A program made the position numbers and the translations under genes. A stretch of 64,000 nucleotides of DNA from Legionella drozanskii LLAP-1 (lineage in GTDB: Bacteria; Pseudomonadota; Gammaproteobacteria; Legionellales; Legionellaceae), in assembly GCF_001467585.1 (NCBI RefSeq), contig NZ_LNXY01000027.1:1-64000 (forward strand), in the 5' to 3' direction. How positions within the stretch are numbered: the stretch's first letter is position 1; every line of letters begins with the position of its first letter. The notes under the pieces were generated by a model. The model made no database searches. It worked only from the letters and a program-made list of their open reading frames with translations, and was not told the origin of the DNA. Positions 28,494-37,675 of this stretch are shown piece by piece.

Positions 28494-29942
28494 ATGGCGT
28501 TACGTCGCGGTTTTTCATTTGACTGGGATGGAAGCACGGCTCCCGGAGGCTGTGATGATATTTTTGCTGTCCCTGAGAACATTCTTTTGATAAAAGGAAT
28601 AAAAGACAGCAATCCTCGTTACAAAGAAACCCATGTTTTTATCAATTCAAATCGCCAATCCGTCCGGGACGACAATGCAAACTCAGGCGCGAATAAAAAT
28701 GGTTCTTGTTATCCAAGAATTCAAGAATTAAGCAAGGAAATAGGAGCTACGTTTCACCCTCTCTTATTGACAGATATTTATAATGATTTGGAAGATGGAG
28801 AAACCTTTAAACAAGCCCTCACGCTTTTAGATCAAAGCCAAAAAGACTATGTGCAAGAGCGAGTTCGCGCGACAAATCCTCCGGATTGGTTACATGATAG
28901 CAGCAAACTCTCAATTCTTCTTGCACAAGTACACCTAATGGCTTCAGAACACCCAGAAGATAAGTTCCACTTTTATTTTCTTGATGATAGGAAGGATATT
29001 TTGGATGGATTAGCTGCTTTTTTCGCTATTAAAGAAAATCGTAAACTACTTCCATATAACCTAGAAGAATTTTATTTGATTCCCCACCCTTCAATAAGAA
29101 AGGAACCTGATAATAGCTTGCAGAACAAAGCGGATGGCTTGGAAGACAAAGAAAAGGAGAGTGAGTTTTTAACTGTCATAGAAAACGAAAGCCCTCCTTC
29201 GCTCACTGATAAAAAGGAAGAGCAAGACGATTATATTTCCTATGCTCCTATAGCCGGTGAAGGTGAAATTCGGTTTGATTATCGTCAAATGATAAAAACG
29301 ATGGCTGCCGTATGCATCGAATCAAAAAAATTCCAAGAGTCAGATCCTACTGATCAGGATGCCAATCAAGTAAGAAATTATGAACAAGCAAAACGAGGTG
29401 GTTTTACTCTAACTTCAACCATGAATTTTGTGCGCGATTATGTGTTCGGCAAGGAGCCTAAATCCTTACCCGAGCCAACCGAAAAGTTTAAAAGACTAGC
29501 TCCCGCCTCATTACCCTTACCCGCTGCTTCCTCACCAACTGCTGTTTCACCAAAGAAAGGTATATTAAATTCAATCTTTCACCCTCTCCACCGCAAAGAA
29601 AAAGAAAAAGATAAGGGTAAAGAAAAAGAGCAAGAAAAAGGGAAAGGGAAAGATAGAAGGAAAGAAAAAAACAAAAAAGAAAAGCATGAGGCGAGGGAAA
29701 AAAAGGAAACAGGAAATTTACAAAACAGGTTGAACAGAGATTTAAAAAATAGGTTTGTGGAGAAAGAGAAAAAGCAAGCAGCACAATCTGTCAATCCGGG
29801 AATAGGTTCTAAAGAAGTGACTCAAGGCCCAATAGCACCCGTGCCTAATGGCAGTTTTTTCTCAGGGTCAAGAGCACGTCATCCAGATGCGCCACCGACT
29901 AGTTCGACTACGCTTAGCAATCATCGCGGGGGAACAAATTAG
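28494..29942 (+). CDS. HAD-like protein with Lys/Glu-rich tail; putative effector
   Basis: 482 residues. The N-terminal 200 show the HAD order: FSFDWDG (D10, D12), FINSNRQS as motif II, SKLSILLAQ as a possible motif III lysine, and FYFLDDRKDI as motif IV. All catalytic positions are present, so it may be a phosphatase. Residues about 270-345 are a second conserved-looking region (FDYRQMIKTMAAVC). Residues about 365-430 are almost pure Lys/Glu/Arg/Asp, a long charged helix or disordered segment, followed by a Ser/Pro/Gly-rich tail. No signal peptide. Proteins like this in Legionella are often Dot/Icm substrates, but I cannot name this one. The stop overlaps the convergent SDR stop. Confidence 0.55.
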   Translation: MALRRGFSFDWDGSTAPGGCDDIFAVPENILLIKGIKDSNPRYKETHVFINSNRQSVRDDNANSGANKNGSCYPRIQELSKEIGATFHPLLLTDIYNDLEDGETFKQALTLLDQSQKDYVQERVRATNPPDWLHDSSKLSILLAQVHLMASEHPEDKFHFYFLDDRKDILDGLAAFFAIKENRKLLPYNLEEFYLIPHPSIRKEPDNSLQNKADGLEDKEKESEFLTVIENESPPSLTDKKEEQDDYISYAPIAGEGEIRFDYRQMIKTMAAVCIESKKFQESDPTDQDANQVRNYEQAKRGGFTLTSTMNFVRDYVFGKEPKSLPEPTEKFKRLAPASLPLPAASSPTAVSPKKGILNSIFHPLHRKEKEKDKGKEKEQEKGKGKDRRKEKNKKEKHEAREKKETGNLQNRLNRDLKNRFVEKEKKQAAQSVNPGIGSKEVTQGPIAPVPNGSFFSGSRARHPDAPPTSSTTLSNHRGGTN

Positions 29943-30805
29943 GAAACCTGCTCCGCTTTATCCTCTACAGCCCTTTTGCTCAATGAAGCAATAATTTTTT
30001 CCAGGCTATGTCGATGCGGTTCAGTCTGCTCGATGATAGCCTTAGCACGCTGCTCGCAATAATCTTTGACTTCTCTGTCCGGTAAGATGTAAAAAGTATT
30101 ATTCTTCACTTCACGAATGATATGCTCAGCTACATCAAGCGCAGGGCGGCTACGCGCTACCAATTCAGCAACCATATGATGCAATTTATCGGTGTGTAAA
30201 GGAGTAGAGTTGGTAAGCAAAGATGTATTGGCAAAAGAAGGACAAACTACTGACACATCAACCGGTTTGTTTAAACGCTGTAAATCAAAATAAAGCGATT
30301 CAGAAAGTGCAACCAGCGCATGTTTAGACATTGCATAAGCTGCCATTTGCGAGCCACTGCATAAGCCATAAAAACTGGCCATGTTGATCACATGAGAACG
30401 ATGTGTTTGTTTAAACATTAAGGGCAGGAACGCTTGCAAACCATGAATTGCTCCATGCAAATTAATGTCCATGACTCTACGAATATGTTCGCTGGTTAAT
30501 TCCCATATCGGCGCAAGATGCCCACTAATTCCTGCATTATTAAATAACCAGTCAACCCGATTAAACCGTTCGTAGGTTTGTTTTGCTAAATGCCTCAGAC
30601 TTTCCGGTTTAGTAACATCACAAACGACGCCTAAAACCTCCGCTCTAGCTTGGTCACTCAATTGTTCGACTTTATCGCAAAGCGCGGTCACGGCATTATC
30701 GGCCATAACGACATGAATACCTTGTTGTAAACAAATCTGAGATAAAGCTAAACCAATACCGCTTGCAGCGCCTGTGATCACTGCAACGCGTTGACTAGAA
30801 TCCAT
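29939..30805 (-). CDS. Short-chain dehydrogenase/reductase
   Basis: 288 residues from the ATG at 30805 with GGGGGAGG upstream; the frame extends to 30886 but that part is not SDR-like. Classical SDR motifs: TGAASGIG cofactor loop, NNAG, catalytic Ser in NMASFYG, and Y-x3-K in YAMSKHA. NAD(P)-dependent oxidation or reduction of an unknown alcohol or ketone. Monocistronic; its stop overlaps the stop of the convergent HAD-like gene by a few bases. Confidence 0.85.
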   Translation of the reverse strand: MDSSQRVAVITGAASGIGLALSQICLQQGIHVVMADNAVTALCDKVEQLSDQARAEVLGVVCDVTKPESLRHLAKQTYERFNRVDWLFNNAGISGHLAPIWELTSEHIRRVMDINLHGAIHGLQAFLPLMFKQTHRSHVINMASFYGLCSGSQMAAYAMSKHALVALSESLYFDLQRLNKPVDVSVVCPSFANTSLLTNSTPLHTDKLHHMVAELVARSRPALDVAEHIIREVKNNTFYILPDREVKDYCEQRAKAIIEQTEPHRHSLEKIIASLSKRAVEDKAEQVS

Positions 30806-31000
30806 CCCAACCTCCCCCGAAAATAACCTAAATTCGATACCTACCCTAGCTACAATAAAATCGCTTGGATATAAAATTGATATCACTAATGTGTGGGTTC
30901 TTCATAAATGATGTACTTATGCGAGAGCCAGTGGTCTATTCGAGCAAGACACTGGAATAAGACGAGTGGATGATAACGATTCTGCTAGTCGGTGGTCAAG

Positions 31001-31038
31001 AAAAATAGAAGCACGAAGTCAGGCGGGATGCCTGACTT
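31001..31038 (-). terminator. Terminator downstream of the cold shock gene
   Basis: Perfect 9 bp stem AAGTCAGGC / GCCTGACTT around a 5-base loop (31016-31038), followed on the minus strand after nine bases by a run of five T. Eleven bases after the csp stop. Confidence 0.65.
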
Positions 31039-31048
31039 TCACAAGGTA

Positions 31049-31270
31049 TTATTGTTCATCAGCAACGACAACAACATCTTGTGCTTTGAACCCTTTAGGA
31101 CCTTTATCGAGGATAAAAGTTACTGGATCATTTTCGTGTAATGTCTTAAAACCAACACCCTGTATGTCCTTATAATGAACAAATATATCGTCACCTTGTT
31201 GATTAACGATAAATCCAAATCCTTTTTTTTCATTGAACCACTTTACGTGGCCAGTTTCTCTTTGCGACAT
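31049..31270 (-). CDS. Cold shock domain protein
   Basis: 73 residues, one cold shock domain. RNP1-like KGFGFI and RNP2-like DIFVHY are intact. Binds single-stranded RNA or DNA in the cytosol and acts as an RNA chaperone. Monocistronic, followed by a hairpin terminator. Which csp paralogue this is cannot be told. Confidence 0.92.
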   Translation of the reverse strand: MSQRETGHVKWFNEKKGFGFIVNQQGDDIFVHYKDIQGVGFKTLHENDPVTFILDKGPKGFKAQDVVVVADEQ

Positions 31271-31463
31271 TCACTATCCCCTTTACGAACACTTCTATCA
31301 TCTACAATAGTAGAGCGAACATTTCCAGCATCCATTCTAGTTCAAATCGCGGACAACTGATAACAGAGTACCGCAAACATAGCTAAATTTGCGCTACAAT
31401 GGATACCTCACAATGCCGGAATCAACCAAGCATGTGATTAGCATAACAGTTTTTTGTTGATTG

Positions 31464-31490
31464 TTAACGATTTTTTTTTAAAATCGTTAA
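31464..31490. repeat. Perfect hairpin in the pyrE leader
   Basis: TTAACGATTTT / AAAATCGTTAA, 11 bp arms with a TTTTT loop, ending 36 bases before the pyrE ATG. It would fold in the pyrE transcript; a role in attenuation is possible but no leader peptide or terminal T-run is seen. Confidence 0.5.
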
Positions 31491-31526
31491 GCACTCAGCG
31501 ATTTCAATTATTTTTGGGGAGCTTAG

Positions 31527-32159
31527 ATGGATACTTCTAAAGAAGCGTTTATTCGCCTTTCCTTAGATTGCCAAGTCTTAAAATTTGGCGAATTTACTTT
31601 AAAATCGGGTCGGAAAAGCCCCTATTTTTTTAATGCCGGTCTTTTTTATCAAGGAGAAGCTTTACGACAGCTGGGATATTTTTACGCGAAAACGTTAATC
31701 ACTAACAATATTCGTTTTGAGCATTTATTCGGACCCGCCTATAAAGGACTACCTTTAGCTACTGCAACCGCAGTCGCTCTAGCGGAATCAGGCATTAACA
31801 CCACAGTAACCTTCAATCGCAAAGAGACAAAAGATCATGGCGAGGGTGGAAAACTCATCGGCGCTCCCCTGCATGGCAAAACGGTCATTATTGACGACGT
31901 CATTACTGCCGGAACCGCTTTTCGTGAGGCTCAATCCTTGATTAAAGAACAGGGAGGTCAGCTTGAATGTGTAGTGATTGCTCTCGATCGCTGTGAACGC
32001 GGTCAAACCAATCAATCCACCCTCAAGGAGATTGAAGCACAGGGTATTCGAGTATTGTCAATTATTACGCTTTTTGATTTGATTGAATATCTGAAAAAAA
32101 ATGAACAGTTTCAGGACGTTGAGCGCTTGCTCGCTTATCAGAAGGAATATGGTTGTTAG
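31527..32159 (+). CDS. pyrE: Orotate phosphoribosyltransferase
   Basis: 210 residues. [46 protein letters not shown]-like loop ([13 protein letters not shown]) and the PRPP signature [12 protein letters not shown] identify PyrE. Converts orotate and PRPP to orotidine-5-phosphate. GGGGAG precedes the ATG. Monocistronic here. Confidence 0.95.
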   Translation: MDTSKEAFIRLSLDCQVLKFGEFTLKSGRKSPYFFNAGLFYQGEALRQLGYFYAKTLITNNIRFEHLFGPAYKGLPLATATAVALAESGINTTVTFNRKETKDHGEGGKLIGAPLHGKTVIIDDVITAGTAFREAQSLIKEQGGQLECVVIALDRCERGQTNQSTLKEIEAQGIRVLSIITLFDLIEYLKKNEQFQDVERLLAYQKEYGC

Positions 32160-32175
32160 ATTTGTTCTGCTGATG

Positions 32176-32203
32176 GCTAGGTTGAGCCTTGGCCCAACCT
32201 AGC
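32176..32203. repeat. Palindrome downstream of pyrE
   Basis: GCTAGGTTG / CAACCTAGC, 9 bp arms with a 10-base centre, 17 bases after the pyrE stop and between convergent genes. No T-run, so it may act as a transcript-end stabiliser or bidirectional block. Confidence 0.5.
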
Positions 32204-32248
32204 TAGCTTAGCACTTAGTATGAGGCAGAGTTCCCCATTAACCTCATC

Positions 32249-33319
32249 TTAATAGGCAGCAATATCAATCGTTTTTATCTTATAATTTGTTTCTTTATTA
32301 TCTCTTAATACAGTCAGAGTAATCGCTTCACCAACTCTAATATTAGACAGTAAATTATAAAGAGCATCGTAGTTTTTAACTGGATGACCATTCAAAGCGG
32401 TAATAATGTCACCTAAATGTATTCTTCCCCAGCTATCCCGATGAGTCCCTCGCAAACCAATTCGCGCTGCAGGTGTATTAGGTATAACATCGGCGATTAA
32501 AATTCCTTTATCAATCCCAAAACGTTTTGAAATACTAGGCCCAACCCACTGTATACCAATCCCTGATAACACTACCCTACCGTTTTTAATAATTTGCGGG
32601 ACGATGCGAGCAATATCATCCGCAGGTACTGCAAAGCCAACTCCTGCTGAAGAACCAGAATTAGAATAAATCGCTGTATTCATTCCGATTAATCGCCCTT
32701 TACTATCTAATAAAGGACCTCCGGAATTACCCGGATTGATAGAAGTGTCTGTCTGAATCATATCTCGTATCGCTACCCCACCTGCGCCTGGAACTTGACG
32801 CCCTAATGCTGAAATAACACCTACTGATAAACTATGATCAAGACCAAATGGATTACCAATTGCAATTGTTTTTTGTCCAACTAACAATTCATTAGTGCGT
32901 GCCAATTCAAATGGGACAAAAGACTTAAGAAGCCCCAAGGCTTTGGGTGATTTGATTTTTAAAATTGCAATATCTTTACGAGGCTCGGAACCAATAACCT
33001 TAGCGGGTACTGTCATATTTCCAATACTAATTGCTAAATTATCAGCACCATTTATCACATGAAAATTAGTTACTATATGACCTTGATCATCCCAAATAAT
33101 TCCTGAGCCCGCACCTGCTGGTACTTGCGTGCGCTCTAAAGAATGATTAATAACCGTTGTTAACCGGTGAACATAAACGACTTTGGGAGAAAATTTTTGA
33201 AAAATTTCAATTGTATTTCTTTCATTAGGTAATAATTCATCAACTGTCGCACTGTAAGAAGACGTTGCAACAAAACTCGCGCAGCAAACTAAAAATGACA
33301 CTAACCCTTTAAATTTCAT
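32249..33319 (-). CDS. HtrA/DegP-family periplasmic serine protease with one PDZ domain
   Basis: 356 residues from the ATG at 33319 (GGAG six bases upstream). Signal peptide at residues 1-24 ending SSYSA. Trypsin-like domain with the triad H87 (TNFHVI), D116 (RKDIAI) and S199 (NPGNSGGPL). A single C-terminal PDZ domain spans about 255-350. One PDZ and a cleavable-looking leader make it closer to DegS or DegQ-like short forms than to DegP, which has two. Likely acts in envelope protein quality control. Monocistronic. Confidence 0.88.
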   Translation of the reverse strand: MKFKGLVSFLVCCASFVATSSYSATVDELLPNERNTIEIFQKFSPKVVYVHRLTTVINHSLERTQVPAGAGSGIIWDDQGHIVTNFHVINGADNLAISIGNMTVPAKVIGSEPRKDIAILKIKSPKALGLLKSFVPFELARTNELLVGQKTIAIGNPFGLDHSLSVGVISALGRQVPGAGGVAIRDMIQTDTSINPGNSGGPLLDSKGRLIGMNTAIYSNSGSSAGVGFAVPADDIARIVPQIIKNGRVVLSGIGIQWVGPSISKRFGIDKGILIADVIPNTPAARIGLRGTHRDSWGRIHLGDIITALNGHPVKNYDALYNLLSNIRVGEAITLTVLRDNKETNYKIKTIDIAAY

Positions 33320-33623
33320 GTGAAACTCCATACCTAAAATCATAATGCTTTATTGCAGTGAAACTAAAAAAGTGATTATAAACAAGTAATTCTAGCAATT
33401 TTACAAAAAAGCAATCAATTATATTCCCGCACATTATTTTTGCAAAATAACGCTCACGAAAAAATCATTGCGAACACACAATGGCTCAACTGGATGAATT
33501 ATGCCTTAAGTGAACCAAAATAGACACATAAAAATTGTACAATTATTTGAAGTACGAAATTAAACGGACTATTTATCAGGCCAGCAAGGCGAGTAAATAT
33601 GCCTAACTGTCTGAATTTTTGAT
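33320..33623. other. Intergenic region upstream of the HtrA-like gene
   Basis: About 300 bases between two minus-strand genes. It should contain the promoter of the protease gene. A short copy of the TCATTGCGAAC motif (33465-33475) seen in nearby repeats is present. No gene seen. Confidence 0.4.
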
Positions 33624-33663
33624 AAAAAACAGCACTATGGATTAGCTAAGCCAATCCTCAGTG
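33624..33663 (-). terminator. Terminator overlapping the end of the 217-residue gene
   Basis: On the minus strand CACT-GA-GGATT ... AATCC-AT-AGTG folds into a stem, followed by CTG and a run of six T. The stem starts inside the last codons of the gene at 33658-34311. Confidence 0.65.
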
Positions 33664-34311
33664 CAAATGAACTAATTGAGTATGAGTTTCTATTGAAAAA
33701 TAACGTTTAAATGTTTGATAAGAATCCACCATAGGCCATTCCTCAGCTCTATCACACATACGCTGCATTTCGGCTTCAAATATTGGTCGATAGTTAGTCT
33801 TAAGAAAGGGTTCTATATCCATCAAATTGCTAAAGTTTTTTATGACTACAGTCGCATTTTCAGCCAAATGGGATAAATTAATACGTTCTAACACGTCTGC
33901 AAAATCAACTTGCTCTTCAACGGCTGATTTTAGCCATTTCAGTAAAACAGAACGAGGCTTAACTCGTAATAATTGTCGTCCCCGAGCTAATGCCGGCTCC
34001 ATTAAGACAATGTGAGAATGTAGTTCAAATTTAAAACAGCATAGAAAATCAAGAAAACTCCCTTCAATATCATTACGAGCGTCTTCTCCTAACCAGCGAC
34101 TGATTTCATAGCGAAACATTGTGGTAAAATGATTCTCAATTTCATTTAGTGTATCTTCGTCATTATTGTGTTTGGCAATAACATATGCAGTATTATCAAT
34201 TTGTAACAGACGTAATTCTGGCAATACAACGTCGGGTAATTGCGCTGCAAGAAAAGACAAAAAAACACGGGTAGGCTTGAGAATTATAATTTCCCATTGA
34301 CTCGATTGCAT
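33658..34311 (-). CDS. Conserved-looking hypothetical protein, 217 residues
   Basis: Soluble, mixed alpha/beta, no signal peptide or membrane helix. Starts MQSSQWEIIILKPTRVFLSFL and ends QTLVHLH-like (THTQLVHLH). A well-placed AAGGAG lies six bases before the ATG and its own terminator follows the stop, so it is a genuine single-gene unit. I do not recognise a domain. Two Cys sit together near the middle (FLCCFKF). Confidence 0.6.
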   Translation of the reverse strand: MQSSQWEIIILKPTRVFLSFLAAQLPDVVLPELRLLQIDNTAYVIAKHNNDEDTLNEIENHFTTMFRYEISRWLGEDARNDIEGSFLDFLCCFKFELHSHIVLMEPALARGRQLLRVKPRSVLLKWLKSAVEEQVDFADVLERINLSHLAENATVVIKNFSNLMDIEPFLKTNYRPIFEAEMQRMCDRAEEWPMVDSYQTFKRYFSIETHTQLVHLH

Positions 34312-34656
34312 GACGCGCTCCTTGATCTTATTGACTCATCCTGAGTACAACTGAAAAGTAAAATCAACGTCTTTTCTCCCCAACTTTTTCGAGGGAAGGC
34401 TATCAGATTAACTCTCTCCAAAAACAATGGCAAGATACTTTTTTTATTTTTTATTTAGATAAATAACTTGACAAAAAAAACTAACATTATTTCCTATACC
34501 TAAGATTTTCTTTCATTTAGAACCGGTCCTGCGACCATTGGAGGATTCGGGAATGCGGTGTGAGAGAGGGCTTTTTTCTGAAGTTATAAAGAAGATGCGA
34601 ACTGAGTATACTAGAAGATTGCGAGAACCGAGTACGTCCATTCATTTGCAGACAAC
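34312..34656. other. Intergenic region upstream of asmA-like gene
   Basis: About 345 bases between divergent genes. AT-rich in the first half (long T and A runs near 34440-34480), then a more mixed-composition part near 34520-34640. No frame or convincing RNA gene; a small RNA cannot be excluded. Confidence 0.35.
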
Positions 34657-34684
34657 TTGACATACTGTTAGTTATCTATATGCT
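34657..34684 (+). promoter_or_regulatory. Sigma-70-type promoter for the asmA-like gene
   Basis: TTGACA (34657-34662) and TATGCT (34679-34684), 16-base spacer, about 30 bases before the preferred ATG at 34714. It makes the alternative TTG start at 34684 unlikely. Confidence 0.45.
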
Positions 34685-34713
34685 TGTGCGTTTTACCTGT
34701 TGTTATCCAAATC

Positions 34714-36318
34714 ATGAAAGTCCTGAAGAAACTTCTTGTTGGCCTTCTGACCCTCCTAGTAGTCACTATGATTGCTCTTTGGGCTCTCGCAAAGACCGTA
34801 AGTCCAGACATTATAAAGAATTATGTTAGCTCTCAGTTAAGTAGCTTAACCCAGCAAGAAACTAAGGTTGAGGGTGAAATATCCTGGCAAGTATTTCCGC
34901 GTCCTGGAATCAAAATCACCCAAGTATTAATTGGAAACGAGCAGGATCAAACTAGCTATTCAGCAAAATTAGAAAATTTATTATTTAACTTAAAAATTAC
35001 CCCTTTATTGCGTGGAAAACTGGTATTTAACGAGCTAAATGTAGATGGGTTTAAAATCTATGTCAATCCAGAAGCAACCTCATCCGCAGTCAAAACTATA
35101 AAGCCCAAAGAGAATAGTGGTGAAGTAAAAAATAGTCTTGCCGAGCAGTTTGCTATAGAGCGTTTCATGTTAAGTCATGGGCAAGTGGTTATTCAGCAAA
35201 ATCAAAAAATAACTACCCTCTCAGGATTACAGATTGGTGCAGAACAATTCAACTTTCAACACACCACTTTTCCCTTGCAATTTAAAACCAATCTCGAAAT
35301 TACCGAATCGCAAGAAAAGGTATTAAAAACACAAATTAATTTTAAAGGAAGTACCAGTCTATCGCTTAGTTTATTCTCTAATCCACTAATGTCGCTGCAA
35401 AATACTCCTTTAGATGGGCAATTATCTTTGCAAAATACTAGGTTAAAGCATTTTAAAATAGCTAAAATTAGCGCGCGTACTAGAACGAAACCTGGCGTAT
35501 TATTGTTAAACCCATTAACTTTTAATTTATACAATGGTGAATCCGTTGGTGATCTTCATTATGAATTTGCTAGTAAAAAACTTATTCTAAATCAAACGGC
35601 TACAAATTTAGAAAGTTCCAAACTTATTAAAGATTTATTCAATAAAATCTTATTTAAAGGTAGCCTTGATTTTTCAATCCATGCCCAAGCAAATTTACAA
35701 CATCCAGATTGGCTAGATCACCTCACTGGAAACGGTAGTTTAACCATTAAAGATGGAATTATTGAAGCCATTAATTTGGATAAAGTTATCGAAGAAACCA
35801 ACAATAAGATAGCCAATTTACTGGCTACCAACGAAGCGGACATGCAGCATGTTTTAGAGTTAGGGCAATTTAATAATCCCGAGTTTTTTAAAGGTGGCAC
35901 ACGTTTTAATTTACTGACCTTTCAATATCTTTTACAAAATTCAAAATTGGAAAGTAATTCGTTAGTTCTACAAACTGATAAATTACAGTTAAAAGGTGAA
36001 GGATACTTAAATTTAAAAGATGAGAATTTGGATAGTCGTTTATTTGCAAAAGTTATCACTCAAGATAGCCAAATAGAGAAAATTCAACTAATGCTAGGTG
36101 GTAATTTCCCGATTCTGGTTAAAGGCACATTAACCGAACCAACGGTCTCACCTGATCTTCAAAAAATTAACCCTTTACTTAACAAAGCTTGGTTCGCAAA
36201 TACCCTCACTAAGCCTGTGAAAACAATTGAAAAAACGATAAAGACAATCATCACCCCAACAAAGTCTCTGCTGCCTAATGAGGTGTATCCTATTAATTCT
36301 GGTTGGGCTAAGCCCTGA
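34714..36318 (+). CDS. AsmA-family inner-membrane/periplasmic protein
   Basis: 534 residues. One N-terminal membrane anchor (MKVLKKLLVGLLTLLVVTMI) followed by a long beta-rich periplasmic part; ISWQVFPRPGIKITQVLIGN near residue 60 and the C-terminal LTGNGSLTIKDGIIEAINLDKVI are AsmA hallmarks. AsmA-like proteins are thought to bridge the envelope and help phospholipid transport. The last codons and TGA stop (GWAKP-stop) are made from the left terminal repeat of a MITE-like element starting at 36301, so the natural C-terminus has probably been replaced. Confidence 0.82.
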   Translation: MKVLKKLLVGLLTLLVVTMIALWALAKTVSPDIIKNYVSSQLSSLTQQETKVEGEISWQVFPRPGIKITQVLIGNEQDQTSYSAKLENLLFNLKITPLLRGKLVFNELNVDGFKIYVNPEATSSAVKTIKPKENSGEVKNSLAEQFAIERFMLSHGQVVIQQNQKITTLSGLQIGAEQFNFQHTTFPLQFKTNLEITESQEKVLKTQINFKGSTSLSLSLFSNPLMSLQNTPLDGQLSLQNTRLKHFKIAKISARTRTKPGVLLLNPLTFNLYNGESVGDLHYEFASKKLILNQTATNLESSKLIKDLFNKILFKGSLDFSIHAQANLQHPDWLDHLTGNGSLTIKDGIIEAINLDKVIEETNNKIANLLATNEADMQHVLELGQFNNPEFFKGGTRFNLLTFQYLLQNSKLESNSLVLQTDKLQLKGEGYLNLKDENLDSRLFAKVITQDSQIEKIQLMLGGNFPILVKGTLTEPTVSPDLQKINPLLNKAWFANTLTKPVKTIEKTIKTIITPTKSLLPNEVYPINSGWAKP

Positions 36319-36522
36319 GGTATCGTCACTTTTTTGGAATAATATTTCGAGCAAATCCAGTGTTTTACTGAACCGTTCAGCCTGAGGAGGAGCGCCAGCG
36401 ACGTCTCGAAGGCCTGTCCTGAGGCTCTCGAAGGACTCAGCCCGAACGGATCGAGCTACTGATTGGAGCAACACCTATTTTTGTTCAAAAAAAATGAAGA
36501 TACCTGAGGCCAAGCCCCAACC
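36301..36522. mobile_element. MITE-like element, copy A
   Basis: About 222 bp bounded by terminal inverted repeats of some 35 bp: left starts GGTTGGGCTAAGCCCTGAGG, right (reverse complement) starts GGTTGGGGCTTGGCCTCAGG, both continuing GTATCxTCA and a T-run. The interior carries the palindromic sequence CCTGAGG/CGTTC family and no frame for a transposase. A second copy in reverse orientation is at 46660-46926. It overlaps the end of the asmA-like gene. Confidence 0.75.
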
Positions 36523-36557
36523 CTATACCGAATAAAAATAACGTCTAGGAATAATTA

Positions 36558-37607
36558 ATGCTGGAAGAGCAATTCACAATCCCTTTACTTAACTGGTTTG
36601 ATCATTATGGTCGCAAAGATTTACCCTGGCAACATCCCCGCACAGCATATCGAGTGTGGATTTCTGAAATTATGTTGCAACAAACTCAAGTTAAAACGGT
36701 CATCCCTTATTTTAATCGATTTATAAGCAATTTTCCTGATATAGAACAGCTTGCGAATACTGATGAAGATAGGGTTTTAGCGCTATGGTCTGGACTTGGA
36801 TATTATAGTCGGGCTCGTAATATCCATAAGACAGCTAGAATTATTTGTGAAAATTATCAAGGCGAATTTCCCACTCATTTACCAACCCTTTTACTCTTAC
36901 CAGGAATTGGCCCATCAACCGCTGCAGCGATCACTTCACAAGCTTTTGAGCAACCTACTCCTATATTAGATGGGAATGTTAAACGTGTACTCTGTCGTTA
37001 TTTCCTAGTCGATGGTTGGCCCGAACAGAGTGCAGTGAAGCAAAAATTGTGGCGCTTCGCTGAACAATGTATGAGGACAGAACGCTGTGCTGATTATACG
37101 CAAGCAATTATGGATCTAGGGGCTACTTGTTGTACAACTAGAAATCCCAACTGCACTCAATGCCCCTTGCAAAAAACCTGTTTAGCCAAACTCCAAGATA
37201 AGGTCATGCTCTATCCACATAAAAAAATAAAAAAAACCATACCAATAAAGCAACAACAATTTTTGCTGTTACACAATGTGGAAAATCAAATTTACCTTGA
37301 AAAAAGACCACCTACTGGCATTTGGGGCGGACTTTGGTGTCTGCCGGCTATAGATGTTGAAGCTTGCCCCAAAGATTATATTGAAAAAAATTATGCAGTG
37401 CATAGTCTAGGCGCACAAGAGTTGCTTACTATGAGACATACTTTCAGTCATTTTCACTTAGACATTAAAGCATTAGCTTTTCAAACAGTCTGCAATAGCA
37501 ACCTTATAGCTGAGCAGCCAGGTAAATGGTTTGCCGCTGCGGAAATTGGTGAGTTAGGGCTTTCTAAACCGGTGAGTAGTATCATCAAGCATTTTTTTAG
37601 TCTTTAA
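36558..37607 (+). CDS. mutY: A/G-specific adenine DNA glycosylase
   Basis: 349 residues. Helix-hairpin-helix LLPGIGPSTAAAI, catalytic Asp in PILDGNVKRVL, Glu in WISEIMLQQTQV, and the [4Fe-4S] cluster cysteines spaced C-x6-C-x2-C-x5-C (CTTRNPNCTQCPLQKTC). A C-terminal NUDIX-like domain (from about 220) recognises 8-oxoguanine. It removes adenine mispaired with 8-oxoG. Located after the asmA-like gene with a MITE-like element in between, which may now separate their transcription. Confidence 0.95.
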   Translation: MLEEQFTIPLLNWFDHYGRKDLPWQHPRTAYRVWISEIMLQQTQVKTVIPYFNRFISNFPDIEQLANTDEDRVLALWSGLGYYSRARNIHKTARIICENYQGEFPTHLPTLLLLPGIGPSTAAAITSQAFEQPTPILDGNVKRVLCRYFLVDGWPEQSAVKQKLWRFAEQCMRTERCADYTQAIMDLGATCCTTRNPNCTQCPLQKTCLAKLQDKVMLYPHKKIKKTIPIKQQQFLLLHNVENQIYLEKRPPTGIWGGLWCLPAIDVEACPKDYIEKNYAVHSLGAQELLTMRHTFSHFHLDIKALAFQTVCNSNLIAEQPGKWFAAAEIGELGLSKPVSSIIKHFFSL

Positions 37608-37675
37608 AAAATTTTTTGAAGATTGGACGTTGCATGATTGAATCAAAGCAAGCAACTGACTTTCAAAGATAGTTG

